64,000 bases of DNA from Clavaria fumosa (Eukaryota > Basidiomycota > Agaricomycetes > Agaricales > Clavariaceae): NCBI GenBank assembly GCA_951802425.1, contig OX637801.1:434001-498000 (forward strand), in the 5' to 3' direction. The notes below the pieces were generated by a model. The model was not told where the DNA came from. It did no database searches and was given only the letters and a program-made list of their open reading frames with translations. The translations under genes were made by a program, and so were the position numbers. The number at the start of each line of letters is the position of its first letter. Position 1 is the stretch's first letter. Positions 33,369-44,436 of this stretch are shown here, piece by piece.

Positions 33369-35668
33369 CTATGTTGACGATGTCATAGTGTTCGCAGAGG
33401 ACTTGGCTACTCACCAGTACTGATGGATTGAGTTTTGGAAAGAATGGGTTGTGCCTCAGACTCAGTAAATGCGAGTTTGAAAAAAGTGAGATCATCTTCC
33501 TTGGGATGAAGATCTCTCACAACCACTTGGAACACAATCCGGTGAAGGGTGAAGCAGTGTGGAACTGGCCACAACCTAGGAATGTGAGGATGTGCAGAAG
33601 TTTAATGGGATGCTAAACTACCTCTGTCATCACATCCTGAACCTCTCAGCCTGTGCCAAACCATTGTTCTGGTTGACAGGGAAAGTTCCATGGAAGTGGG
33701 AAGCAGAGGAAGAATTGGCCTTCCAGGATCTCTAGCTAGCACTTGTATTGGCACCTGTCTTGGCTCTACCACAAGACAAGGGGAGATGGAAGGTAGAGAC
33801 AGATGTGAGTAACCTAGCAACTGGAGGAGTGCTCTCACAGCAGCAGATGGATGGGACCTGAAAAGTGGTGGACTACATTTCCAAAGTGCTCACTGCAGCT
33901 GAGAAGAATTACGATGTGTATGACAAGGAGTTCTTGGCAGTAATTTGGGCACTTCGCAAGTGGTGGGCATACCTCATTGGAGTGGAAGAGACAATTGAGA
34001 TCTGGACAGACCATGCAAACCTTCAGTACTTCTGAAAACCCCAGAAGCTGAAGCTGAGGCAGGTCCATTGGGTTGGCGAGCTCCAGTGCTTTGACTTCGA
34101 GATCAAGTACTGCACTGGAAAATTGAACACAAAGGCAGACACACTCTCGCAGAGGCTGGACTATGGAGAAATGGTAGAGGAGGATGTGCCAGTGCAAGTC
34201 TTCCCAGAAGTGGAGACCCACACATCATTCATGTCAGAAATGGAGACGCTGCTCCAGAAAAATAGCGCAGTACATGTGCTGAAGCCAGAGGAGCTGGATG
34301 ATGAGTGGATGAGAGATCGAATGGGACTTTGGTGGAAGGCCAGAATCACCTGGGTGCCTCCAGAGGCATGTGAGGCAGTGCTCACTTTCGAGCATGACCT
34401 TCCCATTGCTGGTCACCCAGGCCCCCAGAAGCTGAGAGCAGCACTGCTGAGGTCCTATTGGTGGGTGGGGATGGTGAAGGATGTGGATCAGTATGCAGGA
34501 GGGTGCCAGATGTGCCAGAAGGTAAAGCCTGACCGCACTAGGCGTGCTGCTCCGCTCCGCCCTCACCCTGTGCCTGAAGGGCCTTGGGCAGTCATCTCTT
34601 GGGACATTGTGGGCCCTTTCCCCCTCTCCCATGGGCACAATGCAATCCTGGTCATTGTGGACAAGTTCACAAAGTGGACCCTCATTGAAGCTATCGGACT
34701 TGACCTCACTGGACTTGGTGCTGCTCATATCCTCTGAGACTGGGTCTTCCGTGACCATGGAGTTCCGCAGAAAGTCATGAGTGACCGGGGCACCCAGTTT
34801 GTGTCTAAGTTTATGAAGGAGTTTTACAGGATGATTGGGGTTAAGGCAAACCCAAGTACAGCCTTCCACCCCCAGACGGATGGACAGACGGAACAGGTCA
34901 ACCAGGAGGTTGAGGTGTATCTCCGGGCCTATGTGGACCACCTGCAGGATGATTGGGCAGAATGGCTGTCTACTGCTGAGTTTGTGCTCAATAACTGCAA
35001 GCATTCAGCCACTGGATTCATGCCCTTCTACCTAGAATATGGCCAGCACCCATGGAACAGTGGAATTCAGCCACCCTCGGAAGTGAATCCTGCAGCAGAT
35101 GAGTGGATGGCCAAGCTCACGGAGTCCCAGAGAGCAGCCAGGGAAGTGATGGGGAAAGTGGCAGATGCGATGAAGGCCAGCTATGATAAAGGAAAGCAGC
35201 CAAGTCAGGAATACTCGAAGGGAGACTTAGTCTGGTTGGACACACGGAACATAAGAATGGATTGACCCTCCAAGAAGCTCGACAACAAGCAGGCTGGACC
35301 CTTTATGGTTGAGGAAAAAGTTGGACCAGCAGCGTACTGGCTCAAGCTCCCCCGAGCATGGCGCATTCATTGGGTCTTCAACAAGCTGTGACTCACCCTG
35401 TATACTGCGCCCTCTTTCCTTTCCCAGAGTCTACCTCTGCCCCCCCCTCCCACAATTGACAATGACCACTTGGAGTATGATGTTGAGGCCATTCTTGATG
35501 TTAAAAAGGTGGGACACAGGGTGAAGTACTTGGTGAAATGGTTGGGGTACCCTGTGGAGGAGAACTCTTGGGAACCTCATTGCAACCTCACTAATGTCAC
35601 ACTGTTGCTCCGAGACTTCTTCCAGCAACACCCCGACAAGGCAAAGTTAGCAGGTTAGGACACCCAGC
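33369..35668 (+). pseudogene. Family-B Ty3/gypsy Pol, 5'-truncated and stopped (RT to chromodomain)
   Basis: Homologous to 62404-64000 almost base for base but starting inside RT, at the catalytic YVDDVIVF strand. RNase H (NYDVYDKEFLAVIWALRK), integrase zinc domain (AGHPGPQKLRAALLRSYWW ... CQMCQKVKPD), integrase core (SWDIVGPFPL, MSDRGTQFVSKF) and a C-terminal chromodomain (VKYLVKWLGYPVEENSWEPH, about 35520-35580) are readable. Many in-frame stops interrupt it. Where the second copy can be compared, several are single transitions: TGG to TGA near 33858, CGA to TGA near 34034 and CGA to TGA near 34736. Small frameshifts occur near 33600. Non-functional. Confidence 0.9.
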
Positions 35669-35684
35669 CTTAAGAGGGGGGTGA
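35669..35684 (+). other. Polypurine tract of the family-B copy
   Basis: TTAAGAGGGGGGTGA immediately before the 3' LTR; plus-strand primer site. Confidence 0.7.
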
Positions 35685-35988
35685 TGTCAGGATCACTTAC
35701 ATAAGCACATGAGAAAGGTCAGGATGGGATTACAAAAGAGTTGTGGGAAGATCATGGGTAAGTCACATGATCGGAACGATTGCCGGATTACATAATGGGG
35801 CGTCACGTGACCCAGGCCTCAGGCGCATCACGTGACGTCCGGGTCCGAGCGTGGGAAAACTGGCAACGCCCGAACTGTCCACTATATATACTATGTCCTT
35901 TTCTATCTTGTACCCTTTTCCCCTTATGTTAGTATTGTCATCATTGACCTTACATTAAGTTGTGTGAAGCGTGAGACTAAGTCTGACA
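35685..35988 (+). repeat. Family-B 3' LTR (304 bp)
   Basis: TGTCAGGATCACTTACATAAGC to AGTCTGACA. Same length as, and highly similar to, 59145-59448. It contains several CACGTGAC motifs and a TATATATAC box near 35883. The next base on enters Gag sequence of another element, so this copy inserted into an older gypsy gag. Confidence 0.92.
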
Positions 35989-35993
35989 CTGAT

Positions 35994-37913
35994 ACAAAAC
36001 CGACATGAAAAAAATCTACTTCATGCTCAACAAGATGTGCCTGGGATATGCCAAGCAGTGGGCAAATGCCCAAGTAGACCAAATCATAGAGATGGAGACC
36101 ACAGGTAACTGGGGGAACTTCATTAATGACCTAGACGACGAATTCCTCGACACTGCCGATGAGGCGTGAGCCCTCGCCAACCTCCAAAAGCTCCGACAGT
36201 CTGGGAAGACTGCCCACAAGTTCTTCACCAAATTCAATCACCTGTACTGACAGGCTCACCTCAGCATTGTGCACCATGAGACAGTACTCATCAAATACCT
36301 TAAGAATGGGCTCAACCAGCCCCTGGTTGAAAAGATTTACAACAGTGATGAACTCCCCACCACATATATCAGTTGGAGGAACAAGGCCATCTGTATGGAC
36401 AACTTGTGGCAAGAGTTCAAATCCCTCCAAAAGGCTCATACCCCTATTCCCCCCACTTGCCCAAGAAAAGTTATGTACCCCTCTGTCCCGAATGCAATAA
36501 ACAGGTCCTGGTGACCCCTTCTCCACCCTCTAGACTGAACCTGAGGAAAGAGAAGATCAAGGCAAATCCCGAAAAGCCTTGTATGGAAATACCCATAACC
36601 ATGGAGAATCCCAGTAATGGGAGAAGGAAATTGGGATACGCCCTTGTGGACTCCAGATGTTCGGCTTCTGCCATTGACAAAAAATATGCCCAGAGCCTAG
36701 GGCTGAAGCTACACGACCTCCCTCAGCCCCTGTACTTGATCAATGCTGACGGAACCTCCAATGCCCTAGGAATGGTGACTAAAACTGCCAACCTAATCAT
36801 TTCTATTGGACAGGACTTTTGCCAGAAAGTCACCCTCTTAGTCGGACAGTTCCACCCCCCTCACCTCTACCTGGGAGACGACTGGCTGAGAAAGAACAAC
36901 CCCACAATTGATTGGGCCGAACGGACGATCAAGTTCTCGAAAGTGCAACCAGCACTCACATGCGGAACATTTATTGAGACCCTGGTACCCCCCTACCATG
37001 AGGAATTCCTGAAGGTTTTCTCTAGTGAAGAGTTTGCAAAGCTACCCCTGTCCCAGGGAGCCATAGACCACCCGATCGAGCTATGCGAAGGAGCCATTCC
37101 TAAATGGTCAAAGATCTACTCAGTACCACATGCCTACTACCCAGAGCTGAAATCTTGGATCGAAGAGAACTTAAAAAGTGGACAATTATGACCCTCAAAT
37201 TCCCCTTGGGCCTCCTCTCTTCTTCAAACAAGAGGGGAAGAAACTGCACCCCATCATCAACTACTGGGAACTCAATGCCATGATGAAGAAAGATGCGCAC
37301 CTGCTCCCCCTCATACATGACATCCTTGATGCCCTTAAGGGAAAGGTCTTCTTCACCAAAATGGACATCATACGTGGTTTCAACAACATCAAGATCTGAG
37401 AAGGAGACAAGTGGATGACGGCGTTCATCTGTCCAGAAGGCCAATTCAAATACACTGTCATGGGCTTCAGACTGACCAATGCCCCAGCCCGGTTCCAATG
37501 GTTCATGAATGCCATCCTCCAGGAAGAGATAGCCACTGGCCATGTGCATGTCTACATCGTCAATATCCTCATTCATACTCTGGTCCTAGAAACACACCAG
37601 AGAATCACTTGTGCCATCCTTCAGAGACTTGCAGAGAACTCGCTTTGCCTAAGGCTGGAGAAGTGCCAGTTCCAGAAGAATGAAGTGGAATTCCTGGGAC
37701 ATTATATTCAACATGGACATATCAAGAAGTTGGAACAGCTATGTGTGGGGATCTGTGAATGGCCTGTTCTGTGGAGCAAAAGGGAAGTCCAAAAATTCCT
37801 TGGGTTTTTGAATTACTTCAGGAGGCACATCCTGGACTTCGCTACAACTGCAATCCCCCTCCACCAACTCACTGGAAACAAAGATTGGCAATGGGGATGA
37901 GAAGAAGGAGAAG
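35994..37913 (+). pseudogene. Older Ty3/gypsy Gag-Pol relic (capsid, protease, RT)
   Basis: Gag: TDMKKIYFMLNKMCLGYAKQ from about 36003, with in-frame stops near 36168 and 36250, then a Gag tail to 36520. Protease near 36640-36740 reads LGYALVDSRCSASAID, where the usual DSG is DSR. RT follows with a frameshift near 37190 and a stop near 37398; its catalytic strand reads VYIVNILIHT instead of Y-x-DD. Sequence ends FLNYFRRHILDFATTAIP ... DWQWG-stop-EEGEA at 37913, cut by an LTR-like sequence. Triply inactivated. Confidence 0.85.
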
Positions 37914-37914
37914 C

Positions 37915-38340
37915 TGTCACAGTCCTATCCAGTCACCCAGAACACCCCTAATCACCTCCGAAATACCTCCGATACACCTCCTATTACCTCTGAAATACCT
38001 CTGATGCATCTCCGACGCATCTCCGCTCCAACTCCGGCACCTCTGCTCCAACTCCGCTCTGACTCCGCTCCTGCTCCGAAAGTCCGGTCCAGACTTTCAT
38101 CAGACTTCGATATCGGTCCTTCGGACCATATGGACTTTGTTTCTAGCATGTTCCCTGGCACTATTCCATGGTTGGTAACCATTGGGACAATGCCCACTAC
38201 CCATGGGAACTTATTCTTTGCCTTACATGTATCATTTATGCCTTCCCACTCCTCAGGTGAAATTACTATGCATATTTGATTCATTCATGTTTCACAGTCT
38301 GCCCTATGCCCTAGGAACAATGGGCAAGGTACTGCAAAGG
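37915..38340 (+). repeat. LTR fragment related to the 496-1216 family
   Basis: Starts TGTCACAGTCCTATCC directly after GAAGC, the same five bases that flank the 496-8701 element. It shares with that LTR the CTCCG-rich start, a CCTTCGGACCAT / CCTTTGGACCAT block, ACCCATGGGA and a later CATGTTTCACA-type block. The right end is lost, apparently by insertion of the next element. Diverged and incomplete. Confidence 0.6.
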
Positions 38341-38683
38341 GTTTGAAACATTTAGACTAATGGATACTCGAAAGGGAGCACAATATGAAATTTACAGCAT
38401 GGTATATGAAATAGAGGAAGGGGACTGGAATAGTGAGTATATCGAGTGCTGACCATGCTGGAGTGATGAAATAGAGAGGTGTAGGCAGTGTGTGTGGTCT
38501 GCAGGCTGTGATCATCATGGGGGGCTGGAGATCAGAGAGTCCGATATCAGATGTTTATCAGACGTCCCGGACATTATCAGACAGTATCAGATCATTATTG
38601 GTTGCTGTTGCCTTTGATGCCAAAGTATCCGGATAGTCGGTATCTGTGATGTTTTCTTGTCTAAACCACATATCATCCTTACA
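38341..38683 (-). repeat. Probable LTR end of the minus-strand gypsy relic
   Basis: On the minus strand an LTR-like start, TGTAAGGATGATATGTGG, begins at 38683 and is preceded by a purine run (GGGAGAA, 38684-38690), as expected of a polypurine tract and 3' LTR. The far (left) boundary is not resolved. No partner LTR was found at the other side. Confidence 0.55.
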
Positions 38684-38843
38684 TTCTCCCGGGGGCTGAA
38701 AATGCAACTGCCCTCGGTTGCAACCAAACAAGGCCAAATAATCGTTTGTTGATCATGAAGTATGCATTGTGTGGGTGTACATAGGTCCAAATACGCACTT
38801 GTGTTTTCTCCAACAACAACGACACACCACCAACAGCTCAGTA

Positions 38844-40425
38844 ATGGAAAATTTCGACACCATTATCTTCCAGCACGCGATCCAGGCGATGGAGGAGGCA
38901 CGGACGATGGCTCCAGGTGACGAGTTGCCAGAATGGGGACAGGATGGTGAATACGTGGAGTGGGTGAGGACATACATGGGCGACACGGTGCATGAAGCAG
39001 CTTCTCAAATCTGGCAATGCACTGACACAGCGTTTCAGGATGATTTTCTTGCTGGATACGTGGCGGCCCTTGAGGAGGATGTGGATATCAATGAGGGGCT
39101 CGTCCCCGTGGTGCGAAGGTTGAGGAAGTGGCGAAAAATCCGTGGGGAAGAATGGACTGCCGAGCAAGTGCGAAAACAGGAGGAGGCCGAAGCCGAAAAG
39201 AGACGCATGAGCAAGGAGAGGGTGGCCGTAGAGAGGGCCGCAGTGGAGGCGGAGGTGGAGGAGAGGCGGACGGAGGCAGCGAGGGCTGCCGAGAAGAGGG
39301 CGCGCCTTGCCTGGGCACGCCTAATCATTATTAGTGACAGCAACGGTGAAGGCAAGGCAGCAGCAGCAGCAACAACAACGGCGGGAGCGGTGGAGTCCGT
39401 TGCGGCAGCAGCAGCAACCAGCCCGGTGTTGACGGATGCTGTGGTGCTGCACGTGGATGAGGTGGTGACTGCGGAGGTGAAGATAGGTGAGGTACCGGTG
39501 GCTGCGACGGGGGATCGGGAGGGTCACCGGACCGTGTGGGGAACCAATAGGGTCACCCATCGGTGTTATCGAGGCTGCAGCGGTGAGTGCGAAGGCCGGG
39601 GGGGGGCAGCAGATGGTCGAGGTGCCCCCCATGTTGGAGCATCGGGTGGGTGGGCGGATGACGGCAACACCAGTGTGGGTTGAGATAGCAAGGGGAGATA
39701 TGGAGAGGCGAAAGCAAGGGAGGAGAGGCGGAGTGGGGGCGGATATAAGGTCCCGGGCTGCATGGCAGCCTGGAGATAAGGTAAGTGGTTGATTAGAATG
39801 TGTGAATTTTTTAGGTGTCTGATCTGGTGAGTAGGAACACGATCCGGTTTGCGAGGAGTGCGCCCGGAAGCAGCGCGCATGTTACAGAGTGGAAGGGGTG
39901 GCGTGCCGGTGGTGCCGGACATATAAGGTGTCATGTAATTTGTCGGCTGTGCGAGGTAAGTGATAATGGTAACTTTCCGTGGTGGGATAAATAATAGGTG
40001 AGTTTTCAGGGATGAAGTTGGAGAAGGCGCTGGTGTCCAGGGTTGAAGGTAAGTTGAGGAATTACTGGATCTGTGTTGGCTAATGTGGCGGAGTAGGTCC
40101 GAAGGCGGTGGAGGCGAGTGGCAGCAAGAGGCCAAGGCGAGGTGCGACACAGGCACTGGTTCATGAGGAGACAATGCCGGAGGAGGAGGAGGAGGATGAG
40201 ATCGAGGATGAGGGGAGCGTGGAGGTGGTGGAGCCACTGGCAAAGTGGAAGAGGGCGGAGGCGGGTCCGAGCCGGAAGGGTAAGGAGCGGGAGCTGGTGA
40301 CAGGATCGTCCGTGAGGGAGGCGCTGGAGCAGGCACTGCAGATGATGGAGAGGGGTGCAGACCAGGCGAAGGCTGGAGCAGAACTGCTCTGGGTGCTTCT
40401 CCTTGGTGAGCTGTTGAGTATGTAA
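38844..40425 (+). CDS. Spliced six-cysteine (Zn2Cys6-like) accessory gene, antisense to a gypsy relic
   Basis: Five exons join in phase: 38844-39486, 39551-39780, 39835-39955, 40010-40048 and 40097-40425, all with GT-AG introns, giving about 453 residues. The N-terminus is MENFDTIIFQHAIQAMEEAR. A Glu/Arg-rich coiled-coil-like segment follows (about residues 90-155), then an Ala/Val-rich linker. The third exon carries six cysteines spaced C-x2-C-x6-C-x7-C-x2-C-x6-C (CEECARKQRAC ... CRWCRTYKVSC). The C-terminus is acidic then helical, after a KRPRRG basic patch. The gene starts about 160 bp from an LTR end and stops about 40-140 bp from the end of a gypsy pol on the opposite strand. The same layout is seen at 6748-7752. 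Nucleic-acid binding is inferred from the cysteine spacing only. No stops or frameshifts in the spliced frame. Confidence 0.7.
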
Positions 40426-40546
40426 TTTATGTATATCTATCTTTTTCTTTATGGATATAGTTTTGGCTATGATATGAGGAGAATTGTGTGACGAAGTCTG
40501 GGATGAAAAGGGAATATCAGGTGGGAAGTTTGGACTTGTCTGGAAT

Positions 40547-40569
40547 TTCCTTTTTTTTTTTTTTTTTTG
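40547..40569 (+). repeat. Homopolymer T run
   Basis: A near-pure run of about 19 T followed by GGGG, between the ends of the convergent accessory gene and gypsy pol. On the minus strand it is an A tract after pol. Confidence 0.8.
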
Positions 40570-42430
40570 GGGCCTAAATCAGAGGAATGATAAAGGACAT
40601 AAGGGATACGATGGTGAAAATGCTCAATGGCGGGGCCGGAGTTTTCGGGCTGCTCCAGGGCATTGTGGACGATTCTCCGGGGTGTCAGTGTCAGTAGCTT
40701 CATTATCGGATTCGTCGGATAGTGAAGCAAGTTGTTTGGGGTTTGATCAGCTTCAGTTATTTTATCGGACACCTTGTATTGTTCATTGGGTATGTCAGTA
40801 TCCTTCTCTTGTTTGTCTGGATCGATGATGGAGGTAATTGGGATTGATGTATGAGATTGAGGGTAGTATGGGATGATGCGAAATGCTGTGTATCGAATCT
40901 TGGACACGGCGCTGTCAAGCTCCGATAAAATATAAGCGCCATATTGAGTTTGGCAGACAACTACCATCAGACCGAAAAATCAGGGCTTTGTCTTCTGGTT
41001 TAGTTCCATTTCGACTGCTGAGTTCCGGATCAGCACCAGGGACCCAGGTTTAAAGTCATAGTCGATAATCGCGTTCTGGTGGCTATCAATAAATTGTTTG
41101 ACAGATTGCTTTCGGGCAGCAAGAACTTTATCGGCAATTGTCACGAGGTCTTCCTCTCATTTCTGAAGTTGTCAGGCACAAAGAGCGATTAACTCAGGCA
41201 TCATCATCGGAGCGTCGGCTGTTGGGATTAGATAAGTTGCTTCAGCTATGTCAAAGGGGAAAAGTGGTTCAACACCATGGGTGATGAAAAATGGGGAATG
41301 ACCGGTGGACTGCTGTATCATGGTTCGTTCAGCCCACATGACTGAGGGTGTGATGTCAGGCCACTTCAATTCGTCACCATTTGCGGCTTTGATGAGTGAT
41401 TCACAAACTGAGCAGTGGGCATGTTCAATCACCCCATTGGCACGAGAGTTGTATCCCAAAATGCGAATATGATGAATTCCATAGCGTTTTCCAAGGAAGT
41501 TGAGTGCTTTGATAAAAGGTGCTCCATTGTCCGTGATGAGCTGTTCTACTGCTCCCCATCGGCAGAGGATGTCCTCAAAAATGAAGGTGCCAATCAATTT
41601 AGCGGTTTCGTTTCATAGCGGTCATCCTTTGGGATATGTGGATAGTGAGCAGCGCACATGTACGAAAAGTCTGTAACCATGAGCTCTGGGGAGGAACATA
41701 GTATCGATATGAATGTGGTGGAATAGTCCGGCTGGGGTCGCAACCATGGGAGGGATAAATATTTTCGGATCTGTCATGTCTGACACTGATGACATGTCCA
41801 AACAAACCATTTTACATCTTGGTCAAGCATTGGCCACCAAAATCAGTTGAGAAGCTGGCTCCGGATGACGAAGATCCCTTTGTGTCCTAGAGAGTCGTGT
41901 GCTTCGGTAATAATTCTGAGTCGTTTGTGATCTGGCAGTACGAGTTGATGATATCCATTGGGGTGACGACGCCAGAGTTTGTTATCTAAAACGAAAAAGT
42001 CGGATGCCGATCAGATTAGATGACGGAGCTGTGTGGAATCCAAATCCAAAGTTTGCATTGGGTTCTGGAGGAACAACTCAATGTTACGGATATGTTGCTC
42101 GCGTTTGTTTGCAGCATCGGATCTGGGTATAGAGATTTCTGGGGAAGTCTTCGGGGTGGGTGAGTCGTCAGATGATTCGGTGGAGTTATATAGCATGGAT
42201 CCTGTGTAAACCTTGAGGCCAGTGTCGATAATAGCTGGAAAGCATGCTTTGGGCGAAGCTGTGATGGCAGGAAATAGGGATGCTCGATTCATGCGTTCCA
42301 TAGTGAACATGTAACTCCGATCGATCCAGTCTTTGTGATCCTCCAATTCGGTGTCTCCCTCACCATCTGCAGCATGTCTATGCAAAAGTCCATCGGCTCC
42401 AGTGTGCTTATATGCGGGTGTGTCAGTCAT
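40570..42430 (-). pseudogene. Ty3/gypsy Pol relic: RNase H end, integrase, C-terminal tail
   Basis: Read from 42430 leftward. Near 42410 is KHTGADGL, the end of RNase H. Next are a linker (DWIDRSYMFTMERMNRASLF), an integrase zinc domain around 41900-41780 (GHKGIFVIRSQLLNWFWWP, CHQCQTRQ), the integrase core near 41550-41380 (LITDNGAPFIKALNFLGKRY, RANGVIEHAHC) and the tail GAYILSELDSAVSKIRYTAF near 40940, which I know from basidiomycete gypsy Pols. Stops interrupt it near 42011, 41800 and 41600. Gag, protease and RT are missing; the break is at about 42430-42475, where copia sequence begins. Confidence 0.85.
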
Positions 42431-42480
42431 TGTCACGCTTTGTGTCACAGCCCGTGACGTCACGCTGCCGTAACACAGGA

Positions 42481-43144
42481 CTGCCCATCCCCACTGGGAG
42501 GCATTCTCTATGCAACTCACACCCACCCAGACATCCAGTACATGACTAATGTCTGTGCACAGTTCAGAGCGAACCCCGGGAAGACACATCTTGTTGCTTT
42601 GAAAAGAATCCTTTGTTATCTTAATGGCACAATGAACTACAGGCTAACTTTGGGCAGTAAGAACGACGGAGTCAACCTCGTCAGATGGACCGACTCGGAT
42701 TGGGCACAGGACCCAGACAACCGATGCTCCATTGCCAGTTTCTTTTTCAATGTCACTGGCAGCACTGTCTCGTGGTCATCGAAGAAGCAGCCAACTGTTG
42801 CCCTGTCCACAGTCGAGGCTGAGTATATGGCTTCAGCGAATGCTACCAAAGAGGCCATATGGCTACACACCCTACTCACTGACCTCAGCTTCGCCCCCTC
42901 CACTGCTACAGTCATCCATGCTGATAATCAAGGTTGTATTGCTCTTGCAAAAAACCCCGTAGTGCACTCACATGCGAAACACATTGATATTCGCCACCAC
43001 TTCGTCTGTGAGTGGGTCTCCAGCAGCGAAGTATCGTTCCAATATTGCCCAATGACTCAAATGATCACCAACATCTTGACAAAAGCCCTACCTTGCGACT
43101 TGTTTGAGAAATTCCAGGACATGATGGGCATTTCTGCATTGTAG
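42481..43144 (+). pseudogene. Ty1/copia RNase H terminal fragment
   Basis: GGILYATHTHPDIQYMTNVC leads into RFRANPG-type sequence, KRILCYLNGT, RWTDSDWAQDPDNRCS, VSWSSKKQPTVALSTVEAEY, VIHADNQGCIALAKNP and HIDIRHHFV, ending at TAG 43144. These are the hallmark blocks of copia RNase H; the fragment is open and looks young. The left end abuts the gypsy relic at about 42475. It could belong to the same family as the integrase relic at 11672-13362, but they do not overlap. A possible 3' LTR starts at 43164 (TGACGATGTGCATTCC) after AAGTGGGAG. Confidence 0.85.
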
Positions 43145-43454
43145 CGACTTGGCCAAGTGGGAGTGACGATGTGCATTCCTCGTTAGGGAGTGCCGTGTCC
43201 ACTACGATGGGCTACTACGATGGATCCGCACCTTGCGCCATGTTGTTTACTCTCCCGCGATGTTACTACTTTTTAGATTAGACTTTACTTTCTTTTTGAC
43301 TTGCGCTTCGCAACTTCTATTGGACTCTTATACCTGCGTAGCACGACACCTAGACTCACGCGTTCTCCTGCGTGAACTCTAGGTTCATATCTTCCCCTCA
43401 ATCCTGTACTTACTGAACTTACAATATACTTGTTCTCCCGCCATGAACTCTAGG

Positions 43455-43975
43455 CTGTGTTGTTGAAACTGTTGCCCTGCTGCCCCACCACCCTGCCACC
43501 CTGCCACTCTGCCGCCTTGCCATCCCAATGCCCTACCGCTCCACTGGTCCACTGCCCCACTGGCCCACCGCCCTGCCACCCCCGCTCCGCCCTGTTGCCT
43601 TGTTGCACCCCGTTGCCCACCGCCCTCAGGCTGCCGTGCCGCCTCGTTGCTCTGCCCCACCGCCATGCCACCCTGCCGCCCCACTGCCCTGCTGCCCCGC
43701 TTCCCCACCGCTCCATCGCCCTGCTGCCCTGCCGACCCACTGCCCTGCTGACCCACCACACTGCCCTGCCGACCCGCCACACTGCTGCGGCCACCGCAAC
43801 GTTGCCTTGCTCTGCTGCCCTGCCGGCCCACTGCCCTGCCACCCTGCCACTCTGCTGCCCTTGCCCTGCCACCCTGTTGCTCTGCTGCCCCACTCCCCAC
43901 CACCCTCCCTCTGCCTCTGCTTCTGCCTCTCAGGCTGCCTCTGCCTCTGCCTCTGCCCATCTTGTTGGACACTCT
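43455..43975. repeat. Minisatellite of CTGCC / CCACCC units
   Basis: About 520 bp of degenerate tandem repeats built from CCCTGCCACCCTGCC, CTGCTGCCC and CCCACCGCC, ending in CTGCCTCTG repeats. All six frames through it are open for long distances because the unit lacks stop codons; none should be taken as a gene. Confidence 0.85.
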
Positions 43976-44330
43976 TAGCTCTCTTCTTACATGACTGTAA
44001 TTACTGCCTGTAGGCCCTTACTGTTATTACTGCTGCAATCTTATGATGTTTGATTAAGTAATATTATATTGTGCTTAATATTTCTAATCACTGATAATTA
44101 TGATTACTTTGGACCAAGAAAGATAATTTAGATCAAGGTAGGCATGCTTCTGAGAACTAAATGGTGGTTGAGTAGGATAATTTAGTAACAATTGGAGATA
44201 ATTGGAGATAATTTACATTATTGTATGGACATTATCAAGAGACTGATTTGATTATTTATAAACATGAGTTACAGTAATTATCTCTAATTAGCACTTATTA
44301 TCACTGTTATTGCTAATTATGGAAGTAGGT
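43976..44330. other. A/T-rich intergenic sequence
   Basis: Many TAATTA / AATTATT words and a short duplication (AATTGGAGATAATTGGAG near 44192). No gene seen. It lies upstream of the RIM101 gene. Confidence 0.4.
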
Positions 44331-44367
44331 TTTCCCTGATGGTGTCAGAAGGTTTGACCCCTGTTCG

Positions 44368-44388
44368 TTTATTCCCATTGGGAATAAA
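44368..44388. promoter_or_regulatory. Perfect 21-bp palindrome upstream of RIM101
   Basis: TTTATTCCCA, a central T, and TGGGAATAAA. It ends 48 bp before the first in-frame ATG of the gene. Candidate operator or RNA hairpin. Confidence 0.45.
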
Positions 44389-44392
44389 TGAA

Positions 44393-44419
44393 CATGACTT
44401 GGGAATTTCCCAAGTCATG
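44393..44419. promoter_or_regulatory. Perfect 27-bp palindrome upstream of RIM101
   Basis: CATGACTTGGGAA, a central T, and TTCCCAAGTCATG. It lies four bases after the first palindrome and 17 bp before the ATG at 44437; both share a TTCCCA core. The CCCAAG half differs by one base from the PacC/Rim101 site GCCARG, so autoregulation is only a guess. Confidence 0.45.
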
Positions 44420-44436
44420 GTCGTCGCGTCGCCACC

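Noticed and set aside
38769..38843. Upstream start for the spliced six-cysteine gene
   Set aside because: The frame begins there with a non-ATG codon; the first ATG in frame is 38844.
39487..39792. Separate 101-residue gene inside the 38844-40425 locus
   Set aside because: It is exon 2 of the spliced gene; a 64-bp GT-AG intron (39487-39550) joins the frames in phase.
42425..42480. LTR boundary at GCCGTAACA near 42474
   Set aside because: Only a six-base resemblance to an LTR end, no matching LTR body and no target duplication; treated as an unexplained junction.
43385..44013. Several 70-195-residue frames in the C-rich repeat, also considered as a CRISPR-like array
   Set aside because: Minisatellite with a stop-free unit; units are short, degenerate and without unique spacers.
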